Shown: one piece after another, positions 45,794 through 54,927 of the stretch | Layout of the letters: each line of letters begins with the position of its first letter | Position numbering within the stretch: the first letter of the stretch is position 1 | Notes under the pieces: generated by a model | What the model was told of the DNA's origin: nothing | Databases searched by the model: none | What the model saw: only the letters and a program-made list of their open reading frames with translations | Assembly: GCF_035994185.1 (NCBI RefSeq) | Contig: NZ_CP108538.1 | Coordinates: 3,410,001-3,474,000, forward strand | Length of the DNA stretch: 64,000 nucleotides | DNA from: Streptomyces sp. NBC_01217 | GTDB taxonomy: Bacteria; Actinomycetota; Actinomycetes; Streptomycetales; Streptomycetaceae | Direction: 5' to 3' | Program-made: the position numbers and the translations under genes

Positions 45794-46707
45794 CGACAGC
45801 GTCGACCGCGGACACGGACACGACCGCGACAGCCGGAACCGGAGCGGTGAAGGCCGAGCAGTCCCTCGGTTCGCGCATCGCCGCCCGCGCGGGCGGCGGT
45901 GTGATGCGGGCCTTCCTCATCCTGGTGGGCCTGTTCTGGCTGATGCCGACCATCGGGCTGCTGCTGTCCTCGCTGCGCGGCGCGGACGACATCGCGGCGA
46001 CCGGCTGGTGGAAGATCTTCACGGCCCCGTCCCAGATCACCTTCGACAACTACTCACGCCTGCTGGACAATTCGACCATCACCCACTCCCTCCTCAGCAC
46101 GGTCATGATCACCGTCCCGGCGACCGTCCTGGTCGTCGTGATCGGTTCACTGGCCGGATACGCCTTCGCCTGGATGGAGTTCCCCGGCCGCGACTGGTGG
46201 TTCCTGTTGGTCGTGGGGCTGTTGGTGGTGCCGGTGCAGGTCGCACTGGTCCCGGTCTCCAAGCTCTTCGGCGCGGTGGGGATCTTCGAGACGACCTTCG
46301 GCGTGATCATCTTCCACACGGCCTTCGGGCTGCCCTTCGCGATCTTCCTGCTGCGGAACTTCTTCGCGGAGATCCCGAGGGAACTGCTGGAGGCGGCCCG
46401 GCTCGACGGGGCGGGCGAGATCCGGCTCTTCACCCGGGTCGTGATGCCCCTGGGCGGTCCGGCGATCGCCTCGCTGGGGATCTTCCAGTTCCTCTGGGTG
46501 TGGAACGACATGCTGGTCGCGCTGATCTTCGCGGACTCCGACTCCCCGCCGATCACGGTGGCCCTGCAGCAGCAGGTACGGCAGTTCGGCAACAACATCG
46601 ATGTGCTGGCGCCCGGCGCCTTCGTGTCGATGGTGATTCCGCTCGCGGTCTTCTTCGCCTTCCAGCGTCAGTTCGTCTCCGGGGTGATGGCGGGCGCGGT
46701 GAAGTAG
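45790..46707 (+). CDS. Carbohydrate ABC transporter permease, MalG type
   Basis: This is the partner permease of the same importer, 305 residues, with a Thr/Ala-rich cytoplasmic start, six predicted spans and the EAA loop ELLEAARLDGAGEIRLFTRV. I start it at the ATG at 45790, which overlaps the stop of the upstream gene by ATGA; the longer open frame runs only through the neighbour. Unlike its partner it has no insertion. A terminator hairpin follows 60 bp past the stop. Confidence 0.92.
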   Translation: MTTASTADTDTTATAGTGAVKAEQSLGSRIAARAGGGVMRAFLILVGLFWLMPTIGLLLSSLRGADDIAATGWWKIFTAPSQITFDNYSRLLDNSTITHSLLSTVMITVPATVLVVVIGSLAGYAFAWMEFPGRDWWFLLVVGLLVVPVQVALVPVSKLFGAVGIFETTFGVIIFHTAFGLPFAIFLLRNFFAEIPRELLEAARLDGAGEIRLFTRVVMPLGGPAIASLGIFQFLWVWNDMLVALIFADSDSPPITVALQQQVRQFGNNIDVLAPGAFVSMVIPLAVFFAFQRQFVSGVMAGAVK

Positions 46708-46766
46708 GCGGTGAACCAGCCGGTGCAGCAAGCAGTGAAGTAATACGCACAGCCGTGCGTCAACGC

Positions 46767-46800
46767 GGGGCGGTCCTGTTCATCACAACAGGACCGCCCC
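46767..46800 (+). terminator. Terminator of the second sugar ABC operon
   Basis: A perfect 14-bp stem starting GGGGCGGTCC with a six-base loop follows the last permease gene. Confidence 0.85.
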
Positions 46801-46900
46801 ACCTGCAACTTCGCAGATTTGCCACGATTTGGCGTAACTCTGTCACTCCATCGGCCGTTTGCGGACCGCCCCCGCGCTGCGAACGACCCATGGATGTGTT

Positions 46901-49213
46901 GTGCCCCGGTTCAGTGTCATCGTGCCCGCGTACCGGGTTCAGGCGTATCTGCACGAGAGCCTGGACTCGGTGCTGGCCCAGTCCTTCGAGGACTTCGAGA
47001 TCATCGCGGTGAACGACTGCTCGCCCGATGCCTGCGGCGCCGTCATCGACGAGTTCGCCGCCCGCGACCACCGGGTACGGGCCGTGCACCTGCCGGAGAA
47101 CGTGGGCCTGGGCCGGGCCCGTAACGCCGGGATCGCACAGGCCACCGGCGACTACCTGATCTTCCTGGACAGCGACGACACCCTCGCCCCCGGCGCGCTG
47201 CGGGCCGTCGCCGACCGGATCGAGGAGACCGGCGAACCGGACGTCGTGGTCTACGACTACGCCCGTACGTACTGGACCGGCGAGAGCGTACGCAACAGCT
47301 TCGCCGAGCACCTCTCCGAGACCGGCCCCGCCACCTTCACGCTCGCCGGCCGGCCCGGGCTGCTGAAGGTCCTGATGGTCGTCTGGAACAAGGCGTACCG
47401 CCGCGCCTTCGTCGAAACCGAGGGGTTCGTCTTCCCGCCCGGCTACTACGAGGACACGCCCTGGACCTACCCGGTGCTGATGGCCGCCCGCTCCATCGCG
47501 GTCCTCGACCGGGTGTGCGTCGGCTACCGGCAGCGGCGCCAGGGCAACATCCTGGCCACCACCAGCCGCAAGCACTTCGACATCTTCGAACAGTACGACC
47601 GGGTCTTCGCGTTCATCGAGGCCCGCCCCGAACTCGCGCCCTGGCGGCCGGTGATCTTCCGCAGGATGCTCGACCACTTCTGCACCCTGTTCACCGCCCC
47701 GGGCCGGCTGCCGCGCGGCAGCCGCGCCGAGTTCTTCCGCCGCGCCCGCGCCCACCACGGCCGCTACCGCGCCCCGGGCGCCCCCGCCCCGCGCCGCGCC
47801 CGGCTGCGCCACGGCCTGATCCGGCTGGGCGCGCACCGCACCTACCGCGCGCTGTGGACCGCGCAGCTGGCGCACGGCAGGCTGCGCAGGACCGCGGCGG
47901 CCGTTCGCCGGGTGCTGCGGGCCGCCACGCTCCAGGCGTACTACCGCATCCAGCTGCGGCTGCCCGTCCGGACGGACCGGGCTGTGTTCGCCGCGTACTG
48001 GCACCGCGGCTACGCCTGCAATCCGGCGGCGATCGAGGCGAAGGCCCGTGAACTTGTCCCCGGCCTGCGGACCGCCTGGATCTGCCGACCCGAGGACGCC
48101 CACACCGTGCCCGCCGCGACGCGCAGGATCACCCCGGGAACGTACGCCTACTGGCGGGCGCTGGCCCGGTCCAAGTACCTGGTGAACAACGTCAACTTCG
48201 ACCGGCGGCTGGTCAAGCGGCGCGGCCAGGTACTGCTCCAGACCCACCACGGCACCCCCCTGAAGACCATGGGCCTCGACCTCCAGGACCGTCCCGCGGC
48301 GGCCCGCGGGATGGACTTCGGCCGGCTGCTCGCCAATGTCGACAAGTGGGACTACTCCCTCTCCGCGAACCAGCACTCCACCCTCGTCTGGGAGAAGGCC
48401 TATCCCCCGGCCTCGGCGAACTGCGTGACGCTGGAGTACGGGTATCCGCGCAACGACGTCTACCAGCGGGCCACCGCCGACGACGTGGCACGGCTGCGCA
48501 AGTCCCTCGGCATCCCCGAGGGCACCCTGGCCCTGCTGTACGCGCCCACGCACCGCGACTACCGGCGCGACAGGCACCCCCAGCTGGACCTGGCGCACAT
48601 GCTGCGGGTCCTCGGTCCCGGCTTCGTGATCCTGACCCGCGCGCACTACTCGTACGGGGCCGTGCCCCTCCACGAGCCGCACCCGCGGCTCATCGACGTC
48701 AGCGGCCACCCCTGCGTCGAGGCGCTCGCGCTCGCCTCGGACGCGCTGATCACGGACTACTCGTCGCTGATGTTCGACTACGCCAATCTGGACCGCCCCG
48801 TCGTCATCCACTGCGGCGACCGCGAGGCGTATGAAGCGGCCCGCGGCACCTACTTCGACCTGCACTCCTGCCCGCCCGGTCCGACCGCGCACAGCCAGGA
48901 CGCACTGCTGGACATCTTCGTGACCGGCCACTGGCGGGGCTCCCGCTCCGACCGGCTGCGCAAGGCGTTCCGGGAGCGCTTCTGCCCTTACGACGACGGG
49001 CACGCGGCTGAGCGGGTGGTGCGCCGGGTCTTCCTGGGCGACACATCCGCCCGGCCGCCCGCGCTCCCTTTGGCCGGGCGTCGGCCCGCACCGGCGGCGG
49101 ACAACCCGGCTCCGGTGCCGGTCCCCGCACCGGCCACCGCCGCGGTTCCCGCCGGCCGGCACGCGCCCCCGGGCCTCGGCCTCGCCGGGGCCCGGCCCGC
49201 CAACCGCCCCTGA
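46901..49213 (+). CDS. GT2 glycosyltransferase fused to TagF-like CDP-glycerol glycerophosphotransferase
   Basis: The 770-residue chimera has an N-terminal GT2 domain (SVIVPAYRV, nucleotide-binding FLDSDDTLAPG near residue 90, EDTPW near 190), an Arg-rich helical linker, and a TagF-type polyol-phosphate transferase (residues about 370-720) with THHGTPLKTMGLDL, GYPRNDVY, LYAPTHRDY and ITDYSSLMFDYANLDRP. TagF enzymes build poly(glycerol phosphate) at the cytoplasmic membrane face. Residues past 720 are a Pro/Ala tail. I start at the GTG at 46901, aligned with the paralogues. The next gene follows by 43 bp. From memory, relatives in S. coelicolor are the SCO2981-SCO2983 set. Confidence 0.9.
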   Translation: MPRFSVIVPAYRVQAYLHESLDSVLAQSFEDFEIIAVNDCSPDACGAVIDEFAARDHRVRAVHLPENVGLGRARNAGIAQATGDYLIFLDSDDTLAPGALRAVADRIEETGEPDVVVYDYARTYWTGESVRNSFAEHLSETGPATFTLAGRPGLLKVLMVVWNKAYRRAFVETEGFVFPPGYYEDTPWTYPVLMAARSIAVLDRVCVGYRQRRQGNILATTSRKHFDIFEQYDRVFAFIEARPELAPWRPVIFRRMLDHFCTLFTAPGRLPRGSRAEFFRRARAHHGRYRAPGAPAPRRARLRHGLIRLGAHRTYRALWTAQLAHGRLRRTAAAVRRVLRAATLQAYYRIQLRLPVRTDRAVFAAYWHRGYACNPAAIEAKARELVPGLRTAWICRPEDAHTVPAATRRITPGTYAYWRALARSKYLVNNVNFDRRLVKRRGQVLLQTHHGTPLKTMGLDLQDRPAAARGMDFGRLLANVDKWDYSLSANQHSTLVWEKAYPPASANCVTLEYGYPRNDVYQRATADDVARLRKSLGIPEGTLALLYAPTHRDYRRDRHPQLDLAHMLRVLGPGFVILTRAHYSYGAVPLHEPHPRLIDVSGHPCVEALALASDALITDYSSLMFDYANLDRPVVIHCGDREAYEAARGTYFDLHSCPPGPTAHSQDALLDIFVTGHWRGSRSDRLRKAFRERFCPYDDGHAAERVVRRVFLGDTSARPPALPLAGRRPAPAADNPAPVPVPAPATAAVPAGRHAPPGLGLAGARPANRP

Positions 49214-49256
49214 CCGCGCCCCGTTTCCCGTTTCCCCAGTCCGAGAAAGAGCCTGT

Positions 49257-51458
49257 ATGCCCCGGCTGAGTGTCATCATCCCCGTCCGCCGCGCCCGAGG
49301 ACAGCTGCGCGAGTGCCTGGAGTCGGTGCTCACCCAGTCGTTCACGGACATCGAGGTGATCGGGGTCGACGACGGCGCTCCGGACGGTTCGGGGCTGCTG
49401 TTCGACGAGTTCGCCGCACGGGACGGGCGGGTGCAGGCCATTCATCTGCCGCCGGGGGCCGGCCAGGACGGTCGGCGCAACGCCGGGGCCGAGCGTGCCG
49501 TCGGGGACTATCTCCTCTTCCTGGAGGGCAACTTCGTTCATCTGCCGGGCGCCCTGCGGGCCGTCGCCGACCGGCTGGAGGCCACCGGTGACCCCGAACT
49601 GCTGCTGTTCGGCCATCACCGGCGCCCGTTCCGGGGCCGCCCCCGCCCGACCCGGTCGCTGGAGCTGCTCGGCGAACTGCCCGAGGGGCGGCTCACCCTG
49701 ACCGGGCACCCCGCACTCCTGGACATCGCACCGGTCTCCTGGAACCGCGCCGTACGCCGCACCCTCCACGAGGGCGAGAAGCTGACCTTCGGACCTGGTC
49801 GGCACGGAGAGCGGATGTACGCGCTCCAGACCCTCGCCGCGGCCGAGTCCGTCGCCGTGCTCCCGACCCCTTGCGTCGAGCACCGCAGCCGACGCAGTCT
49901 GCCCGTTCCGGCCGACGCCACGGAACCCGCCGACGGCTCCACGCCGCACGAGCTGGTCGACGCGTTCGCCGCTCTGATGCAGTTCGTACGGGACCGGCCG
50001 CTCCTGCACCCCGTACAGCCCCTGCTCTTCGAACGGGCAGTCCAGGAACTCCTCGCCGGATACCCGTCGGTGACCCGGCGGCGCAGGCGCTACGTACGGT
50101 CCGTCGCGGCGTTCCACCGTGCGCACCGGCCCGAGGGGCACCGCTTCCCGGGCGGCGCCAAGGGGCTGCGGCCGAAGCTGATCGGCGGTGGCCGGTACGC
50201 CCTGCTCGGCGCCCTCGATGCCGTCCTGGCGCTGCGCCGGGGCCTGCGGGCGGCGCCCGGCGCGGTGCGGGCGCGGGCCAGGCGCACGCTCGCGCCGCGC
50301 TACTACTGGTGGCAGCGCAGGCTGCCGCTGGACCCCGGGCTCGCCGTCTACGCCGCGTACTGGAACCGTGGCGTGAGCTGCAATCCGGAGGCGATCTTCC
50401 GCAAGGCCCAGGAGCTGGCCCCGCGGGTGCGCGGGGTGTGGGTGGTGTCGAGGAACCAGGTGGACACGGTGCCCAAGGGCATCGACCACGTGGTGCCGGG
50501 AACCCGCCGCTACTGGCAGGCGCTGGCCCGGGCCACGTACTTCTTCAACAACGTCAACTTCCCCGACCACCTGGTCAAGCGCCCCGGCCAGATCCATGTG
50601 ATGACCCATCACGGCACCCCGCTGAAGATCATGGGGCTCGACCAGCAGGACCATCCGGCAGCCGCCCAGGGGCTGAACTTCGACCGGCTGCTCCAGCGCG
50701 TCGACCGGTGGGACTGGAGCGTCTCCGCCAATCCGCACTCCACCGAGGTGTGGGCCCGTGCCTATCCGGGCGCCGCGCGGTCCCTCGAATCGGGCTATCC
50801 GCGCAATGACGTCTTCGCGACGGCGACGGACGGGCGGATCGCACGGATCCGCGAGGATCTCGGCATCCGGCCCGGTCAGCGCGCCGTCCTGTACGCGCCG
50901 ACGCACCGCGACTACGAGGCGGCGTTCACCAGCCGGCTCGATCTGGTCCGGCTCTGCGAGGCGCTCGGCCCGGACACCGTGGTGCTGGTCCGCGCCCACT
51001 ACTTCTACGAGGGTGCCGGGCTGCCGGAGCACCCTTCGCTCGTCGACGTCTGCGCCCATCCGCGGATCGAGGAGCTGTGCCTGGCGGCGGACGCGCTGGT
51101 GACGGACTACTCATCGGTGATGTTCGACTACGCGCACCTGGACCGCCCGATCGTGGTGCACGCCCCCGACTGGGAGACGTACCGCACGGTCCGCGGGGTC
51201 TGCTTCGACCTGCTGTCCGGGAAGCCCGGCGACACCCCCGGGGCGGTCTCCACGGATACGGAGGAGCTGGCCCGGATCTTCCTCGACGGCAGCTGGCGGA
51301 GCCCGGCGAACGATGCGCTGCGGGCCGCGTTCCGCGCCCGGTTCTGTCCGTACGACGACGGGCGCGCGGCGGAGCGGGTGGTCCGGCAGGTGCTGCTGGG
51401 GAAGAGCGCGGTGCCGGGCCCGTCCGGCGGCGTGTCCTCGGCCGCCGGACGGGCTTGA
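49257..51458 (+). CDS. GT2-like domain fused to TagF-like CDP-glycerol glycerophosphotransferase, GT2 motif degenerate
   Basis: The 733-residue paralogue of the preceding gene has an intact TagF half (THHGTPLKIMGLDQ, GYPRNDVF, LYAPTHRDYE, VTDYSSVMFDYAHLDRP). The GT2 half keeps SVIIPVRRARGQLRECLESVL and GVDDGAPDGSG, but the DxD-type metal motif reads LEGNF instead of LDSDD, so sugar transfer by this half is doubtful. It may only position the acceptor. It is the last gene of the plus-strand pair and converges on the small DMT gene with 18 bp between stops. Confidence 0.88.
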   Translation: MPRLSVIIPVRRARGQLRECLESVLTQSFTDIEVIGVDDGAPDGSGLLFDEFAARDGRVQAIHLPPGAGQDGRRNAGAERAVGDYLLFLEGNFVHLPGALRAVADRLEATGDPELLLFGHHRRPFRGRPRPTRSLELLGELPEGRLTLTGHPALLDIAPVSWNRAVRRTLHEGEKLTFGPGRHGERMYALQTLAAAESVAVLPTPCVEHRSRRSLPVPADATEPADGSTPHELVDAFAALMQFVRDRPLLHPVQPLLFERAVQELLAGYPSVTRRRRRYVRSVAAFHRAHRPEGHRFPGGAKGLRPKLIGGGRYALLGALDAVLALRRGLRAAPGAVRARARRTLAPRYYWWQRRLPLDPGLAVYAAYWNRGVSCNPEAIFRKAQELAPRVRGVWVVSRNQVDTVPKGIDHVVPGTRRYWQALARATYFFNNVNFPDHLVKRPGQIHVMTHHGTPLKIMGLDQQDHPAAAQGLNFDRLLQRVDRWDWSVSANPHSTEVWARAYPGAARSLESGYPRNDVFATATDGRIARIREDLGIRPGQRAVLYAPTHRDYEAAFTSRLDLVRLCEALGPDTVVLVRAHYFYEGAGLPEHPSLVDVCAHPRIEELCLAADALVTDYSSVMFDYAHLDRPIVVHAPDWETYRTVRGVCFDLLSGKPGDTPGAVSTDTEELARIFLDGSWRSPANDALRAAFRARFCPYDDGRAAERVVRQVLLGKSAVPGPSGGVSSAAGRA

Positions 51459-51476
51459 TTCCCCTCAGCATTCCCC

Positions 51477-51851
51477 TCAGCGCTGCTGGCCGGCCATCAC
51501 CGTCACGAGGCCGACGACCACGAGGAGCGAGCCGCCCCAGGTCCACATCGACGTCCGCTCGTGCAGCACGGTCGCTCCGGCCAGCACGATCAGCAGATAC
51601 CCGAGGGCGTTGAACGGGTAGGCGATGGACAGCGGCACCTTGGCCAGGGTGGTCATCCAGGCGACGGCGGACACCGCGAAGACCACCAGTCCGAGGACCA
51701 CCCACGGGCTGGTCGCGGCGCGCAGGGCGACGGACCCACCGCTCTGCGCGGCGGCCGCGGCGGCCCCCTTCATCCCGTGCTTGAGCATGATCTGGCCACC
51801 CGCCGACGAGAACACGGCGAACAGCAGCAGCATCAGACTGGGGAGGGTCAA
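51477..51851 (-). CDS. Small EamA/DMT-type four-span membrane protein
   Basis: The 124-residue protein has four hydrophobic spans and the size of EmrE or ArnE/ArnF subunits. I start it at the TTG at 51851, which has an AGGAG site 7 bases upstream; no ATG or GTG fits better. It follows the GT2-methyltransferase gene by 70 bp and lies in an operon with a lipid-sugar synthase and a GT-C enzyme, so a flippase role for a polyprenyl-phosphate sugar is plausible, but multidrug export cannot be excluded from sequence. Confidence 0.72.
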   Translation of the reverse strand: MTLPSLMLLLFAVFSSAGGQIMLKHGMKGAAAAAAQSGGSVALRAATSPWVVLGLVVFAVSAVAWMTTLAKVPLSIAYPFNALGYLLIVLAGATVLHERTSMWTWGGSLLVVVGLVTVMAGQQR

Positions 51852-51921
51852 GGTCTTGCTCCTGACTGCGGCGACCGGGGTCCCGGACGCCGGGGCGGGG
51901 ACGGGACGGGGGACTGCGGCC

Positions 51922-53436
51922 TCAGACGCCGACCCGGTCGGCAGCGGCGTACTCTCGGTTGAGGATGTCCTGTACATCGACGTGCTCTCCAGCGATGATC
52001 GTCTCGGCCGCATGCGGGGTGAGCAGTGCGACGTGCTGATAGCCGAACAGCGTCGGCCGGATCCGGGTGAGCAGCTTGGACACCCCGCCGAGGACCGCGG
52101 GGAGCGGTCCGCCGCCGAGCAGCGCCCAGAACGGGGCCCCGGTGGAGGTGATGTCCAGGACGTCATAGCCCGCGTTCCTGACCGTGCGGCGCAGGCTGGC
52201 CCGGGTGAAGAAGCGCAGATGCGTTTCGTCGAGGATGCCGCGCCGGTCGTAGTCGAAGACGCCGAACGCGACCCGCAGCCGTGAGTACCAGTGACTGAAG
52301 TTCGGTACGGAGAGCAGCACATGGCCGCCCGGCCGCAGCACCCCGGCAACCTCACAGAGCACACGCTCGGGGCGTGAGAGGTGCTCGATGACATCACCGG
52401 CGACCACGTAGTCGTAGTCGGCGCCGATCTCCGCGGGCAGCCCCTCCTCCAGGTCGGCGAGGTGGAAGTGGGTGCACTTCTCGCGCACGCCGGGGACCTC
52501 GACGTAGTCCACGCCCGTCACTTCGTGGCCGAGTGCTTCGAGGCGCTGTGCGAACAGGCCGCCGGAGCAGCCGAGATCGAGGACCCGGCCGGGCGGGAGA
52601 CTGCGCATCCTCTCCAGGATGACGGCGTGTGAGGAGCCGTCGCCCTCCTTGAACGCGTACTCGACGGGCTTGGGGATCCAGGCGCAGGTGCCGAATCCCT
52701 TGACGGCGAGCCGGTATTCGAGGACGTCCTTGACGACGTCCTTCGCGTACTTCATGCCGTTGACGTAGCAGATCTCGTCGCCGTAGTAGGTGGGGACGGG
52801 GATCTCCTTGATCCGCATTCCCTCGTTGAGCAGCTGGACGATGATCTGGGTGTCGAAGTCGAACGCGTCGGTGTTCCGGTGGATCGGCAGCTTCTTGAGT
52901 GCCGCGACGCTGTAGGCGCGGTACCCGGAGTGGAATTCGGTGAGCTGCGAGCCGAGAAGGGTGTTCTCCAGACGGGTGAGAATGCGGTTGCCGAGCCATT
53001 TGTACATCGGCATGCCGCCCTTGAGGGCGGACCCGGATTTCATCATCCGTGATCCGAACACGGCCTCGCATTCACCGCGTTCGATGGGTGCGACCATCTC
53101 GGGGAGGAATTCGGGGGCGTACTGCCCGTCGCCGTGCAGCAGCACGATGATGTCGAGTCCGTGTTCGGCGGCCAGCGCGTATCCGGCCTTCTGGTTTCCG
53201 CCGTATCCGAGATTCTTGGTGTGCCGCATCACCACGGTCCGCGGCATGCCCTCCGTCTGCGACCAGCGGCAGCCCGCGGTGAAGGTCGCGTCATGGCTCG
53301 CGTCGTCGAGAATGAGGACCTCGGCGACCTTGGACCGGAAGTCCTCCGGAATGCGGTCGAGGGTCCTCTCCAGCGTCGTCTCGGCGTTGTACGCGACCAC
53401 CAGGATGCCGATCCTGGGGCTCGGGCTTTCCTTCAC
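51922..53436 (-). CDS. DPM1-like GT2 glycosyltransferase fused to a SAM-dependent methyltransferase
   Basis: The 504-residue protein has an N-terminal GT2 domain of the dolichol-phosphate-sugar synthase type (GILVVAYNAETTLERTLDRIP, LLHGDGQYAPEFLPEM, SRMMKSGSAL, SGYRAYS, about residues 1-240) and a C-terminal class I methyltransferase (VLDLGCSGGLFAQRLEALG near residue 285; GDVIEHL near 345). It probably makes a polyprenyl-phosphate sugar, and the second half may methylate the same sugar. The GTG at 53436 has GGAGAA 6 bases upstream. A 7-bp tandem repeat lies in its leader. Confidence 0.88.
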   Translation of the reverse strand: MKESPSPRIGILVVAYNAETTLERTLDRIPEDFRSKVAEVLILDDASHDATFTAGCRWSQTEGMPRTVVMRHTKNLGYGGNQKAGYALAAEHGLDIIVLLHGDGQYAPEFLPEMVAPIERGECEAVFGSRMMKSGSALKGGMPMYKWLGNRILTRLENTLLGSQLTEFHSGYRAYSVAALKKLPIHRNTDAFDFDTQIIVQLLNEGMRIKEIPVPTYYGDEICYVNGMKYAKDVVKDVLEYRLAVKGFGTCAWIPKPVEYAFKEGDGSSHAVILERMRSLPPGRVLDLGCSGGLFAQRLEALGHEVTGVDYVEVPGVREKCTHFHLADLEEGLPAEIGADYDYVVAGDVIEHLSRPERVLCEVAGVLRPGGHVLLSVPNFSHWYSRLRVAFGVFDYDRRGILDETHLRFFTRASLRRTVRNAGYDVLDITSTGAPFWALLGGGPLPAVLGGVSKLLTRIRPTLFGYQHVALLTPHAAETIIAGEHVDVQDILNREYAAADRVGV

Positions 53437-53453
53437 GGGGCGTTCTCCAGTTG

Positions 53454-53502
53454 TGCTCGGTGCTCGGTGCTCGGTGCTCGGTGCTCGGTGCTCGGTGCTC
53501 GG
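53454..53502. repeat. Seven tandem TGCTCGG heptamers between two cluster genes
   Basis: Seven perfect 7-bp units fill most of the 74-bp space between the GT-C stop and the GT2-methyltransferase start. They end 18 bp before the start codon and lie wholly outside both frames. Confidence 0.95.
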
Positions 53503-53510
53503 GCGGGCGG

Positions 53511-54752
53511 TCAGTTGACGGCGGAACCGGTGGACTGCGAGGCGCAGGGCGCCGGGGCCGGGGACCGCTCGGCGGAGGGTTGCGGGGGTACGGCGGGCGG
53601 CGCGGCGAGGATCTTGCGGATTGCGCTGACGAGAGCGGCGGCGAGGACGAACCAGCCGGCCTCGCCGAAGTGCAGCACCGTGTCGCTCCAGTGCACGGCG
53701 GAGCGCCCCTGGTAGCCGAGGACCGCGGTCAGGCCGAGCAGACAGCTGTACGCGGCGCCTTCCCAGAACCCGATGACGAACAGCCCGGCGGCCGCCCAGG
53801 TCAGGTACTGCAGGGCGGATGCGGTGGAGAGCAGCAGCAGGAGGCACATCGTGACGGCGACGACACCGGGCAGCTGACCGGGCCGCAGCCGGGCGAGCCA
53901 GACGCCCGCCGCCACACAGGCCAGCACGAAGAGGAAGTGTCCGTCGCCCTGGATGAACGTGATGGACGACTGCGGCAGGCCGAGCACATCGGCGAACCGG
54001 ACGAGGCCCCAGAGCCGGTAGCCGCCCCCCGCGTACTCCAGGACGTTCTCCCTGAGGTGCTGCGGAACGGTCACCAGAACCGGCACCCAGAGGAGCGCGG
54101 CCAGGGCGGTGAACCCGGCGGTGAAGCGGATGAGCGCCGGCCGGCCCGACCGCAGCGCGACCAGGAACAGCGCCGGGATCACCACCACCGGGATGAACTT
54201 GATGCTGATCGAGAGCGCGGCACAGATCCCGGCGGCCAGCGGGGACTTCCGGTCCACGAGCAGATGGGCGGCTGCCAGGGCGAACGTGATGGCGGCCGCA
54301 TCGGTGTTGCCGTGATAGCCGGAGGTGGCGATCAGTACGGGACTGAGGGCCACGCCCGCCCCGCAGGCGGCCGCCGTGCCGAGGGAGCCGCGCCTGCGCA
54401 CGATTTCGAACACGAGGAGTGCGCAGAAGAAGTCGGCGATCGAGGCGGGTGATCTGATCAGCGTCCCGAACGGAATTCCGAGTTCGGTGAGTTCGTCCAT
54501 CCCGAGGAGCATCCAGCCGGCCAGTGGCGGATGGTTGTAGACGGGCAGTCCCGGCAAGGGCTGTTCATAAATCCGAATGGGGCCGTACCGCGCGATGGCC
54601 TGTGCGAAACCCTGAAAGATTCGCACGTCGGCCGGGCCCGGCATGTTCGCCGCGATCAGCATTCGGGTGAGGAGACCGGCGGCTGCGGCAATGAGCACCA
54701 CCGCTCTCGCCCGACGTACGTCCCAGGTTTCGCATCGCATCCGGATACCCAT
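53511..54752 (-). CDS. GT-C family membrane glycosyltransferase (GT87-like)
   Basis: The 413-residue protein has about ten spans and a first extracytoplasmic loop with an acidic site (PGPADVRIFQGFAQAIARYGP, with Asp near residue 45) as in polyprenyl-phosphate-mannose-dependent mannosyltransferases. It should take a sugar from a lipid carrier and transfer it outside the cell. The neighbour GT2-methyltransferase would make that donor. The ATG at 54752 is likely; another ATG lies four codons in. A Pro/Ser/Ala tail ends the protein. Confidence 0.8.
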   Translation of the reverse strand: MGIRMRCETWDVRRARAVVLIAAAAGLLTRMLIAANMPGPADVRIFQGFAQAIARYGPIRIYEQPLPGLPVYNHPPLAGWMLLGMDELTELGIPFGTLIRSPASIADFFCALLVFEIVRRRGSLGTAAACGAGVALSPVLIATSGYHGNTDAAAITFALAAAHLLVDRKSPLAAGICAALSISIKFIPVVVIPALFLVALRSGRPALIRFTAGFTALAALLWVPVLVTVPQHLRENVLEYAGGGYRLWGLVRFADVLGLPQSSITFIQGDGHFLFVLACVAAGVWLARLRPGQLPGVVAVTMCLLLLLSTASALQYLTWAAAGLFVIGFWEGAAYSCLLGLTAVLGYQGRSAVHWSDTVLHFGEAGWFVLAAALVSAIRKILAAPPAVPPQPSAERSPAPAPCASQSTGSAVN

Positions 54753-54927
54753 GAACACAGAACGTAGCAACCGGGAGACGCAGAGCAACGCACCGATGAC
54801 CACACTTATATGGATCGCGGCTCCACAGCCCCGTGTATCAGTGCAAACGTCCGAATCCCCGAATCACTCGAACGGTTCAGACGGGCGCGGTGGCCCGGGG
54901 GCCCCGGGCCTGCGGCCACCCCGCCCG

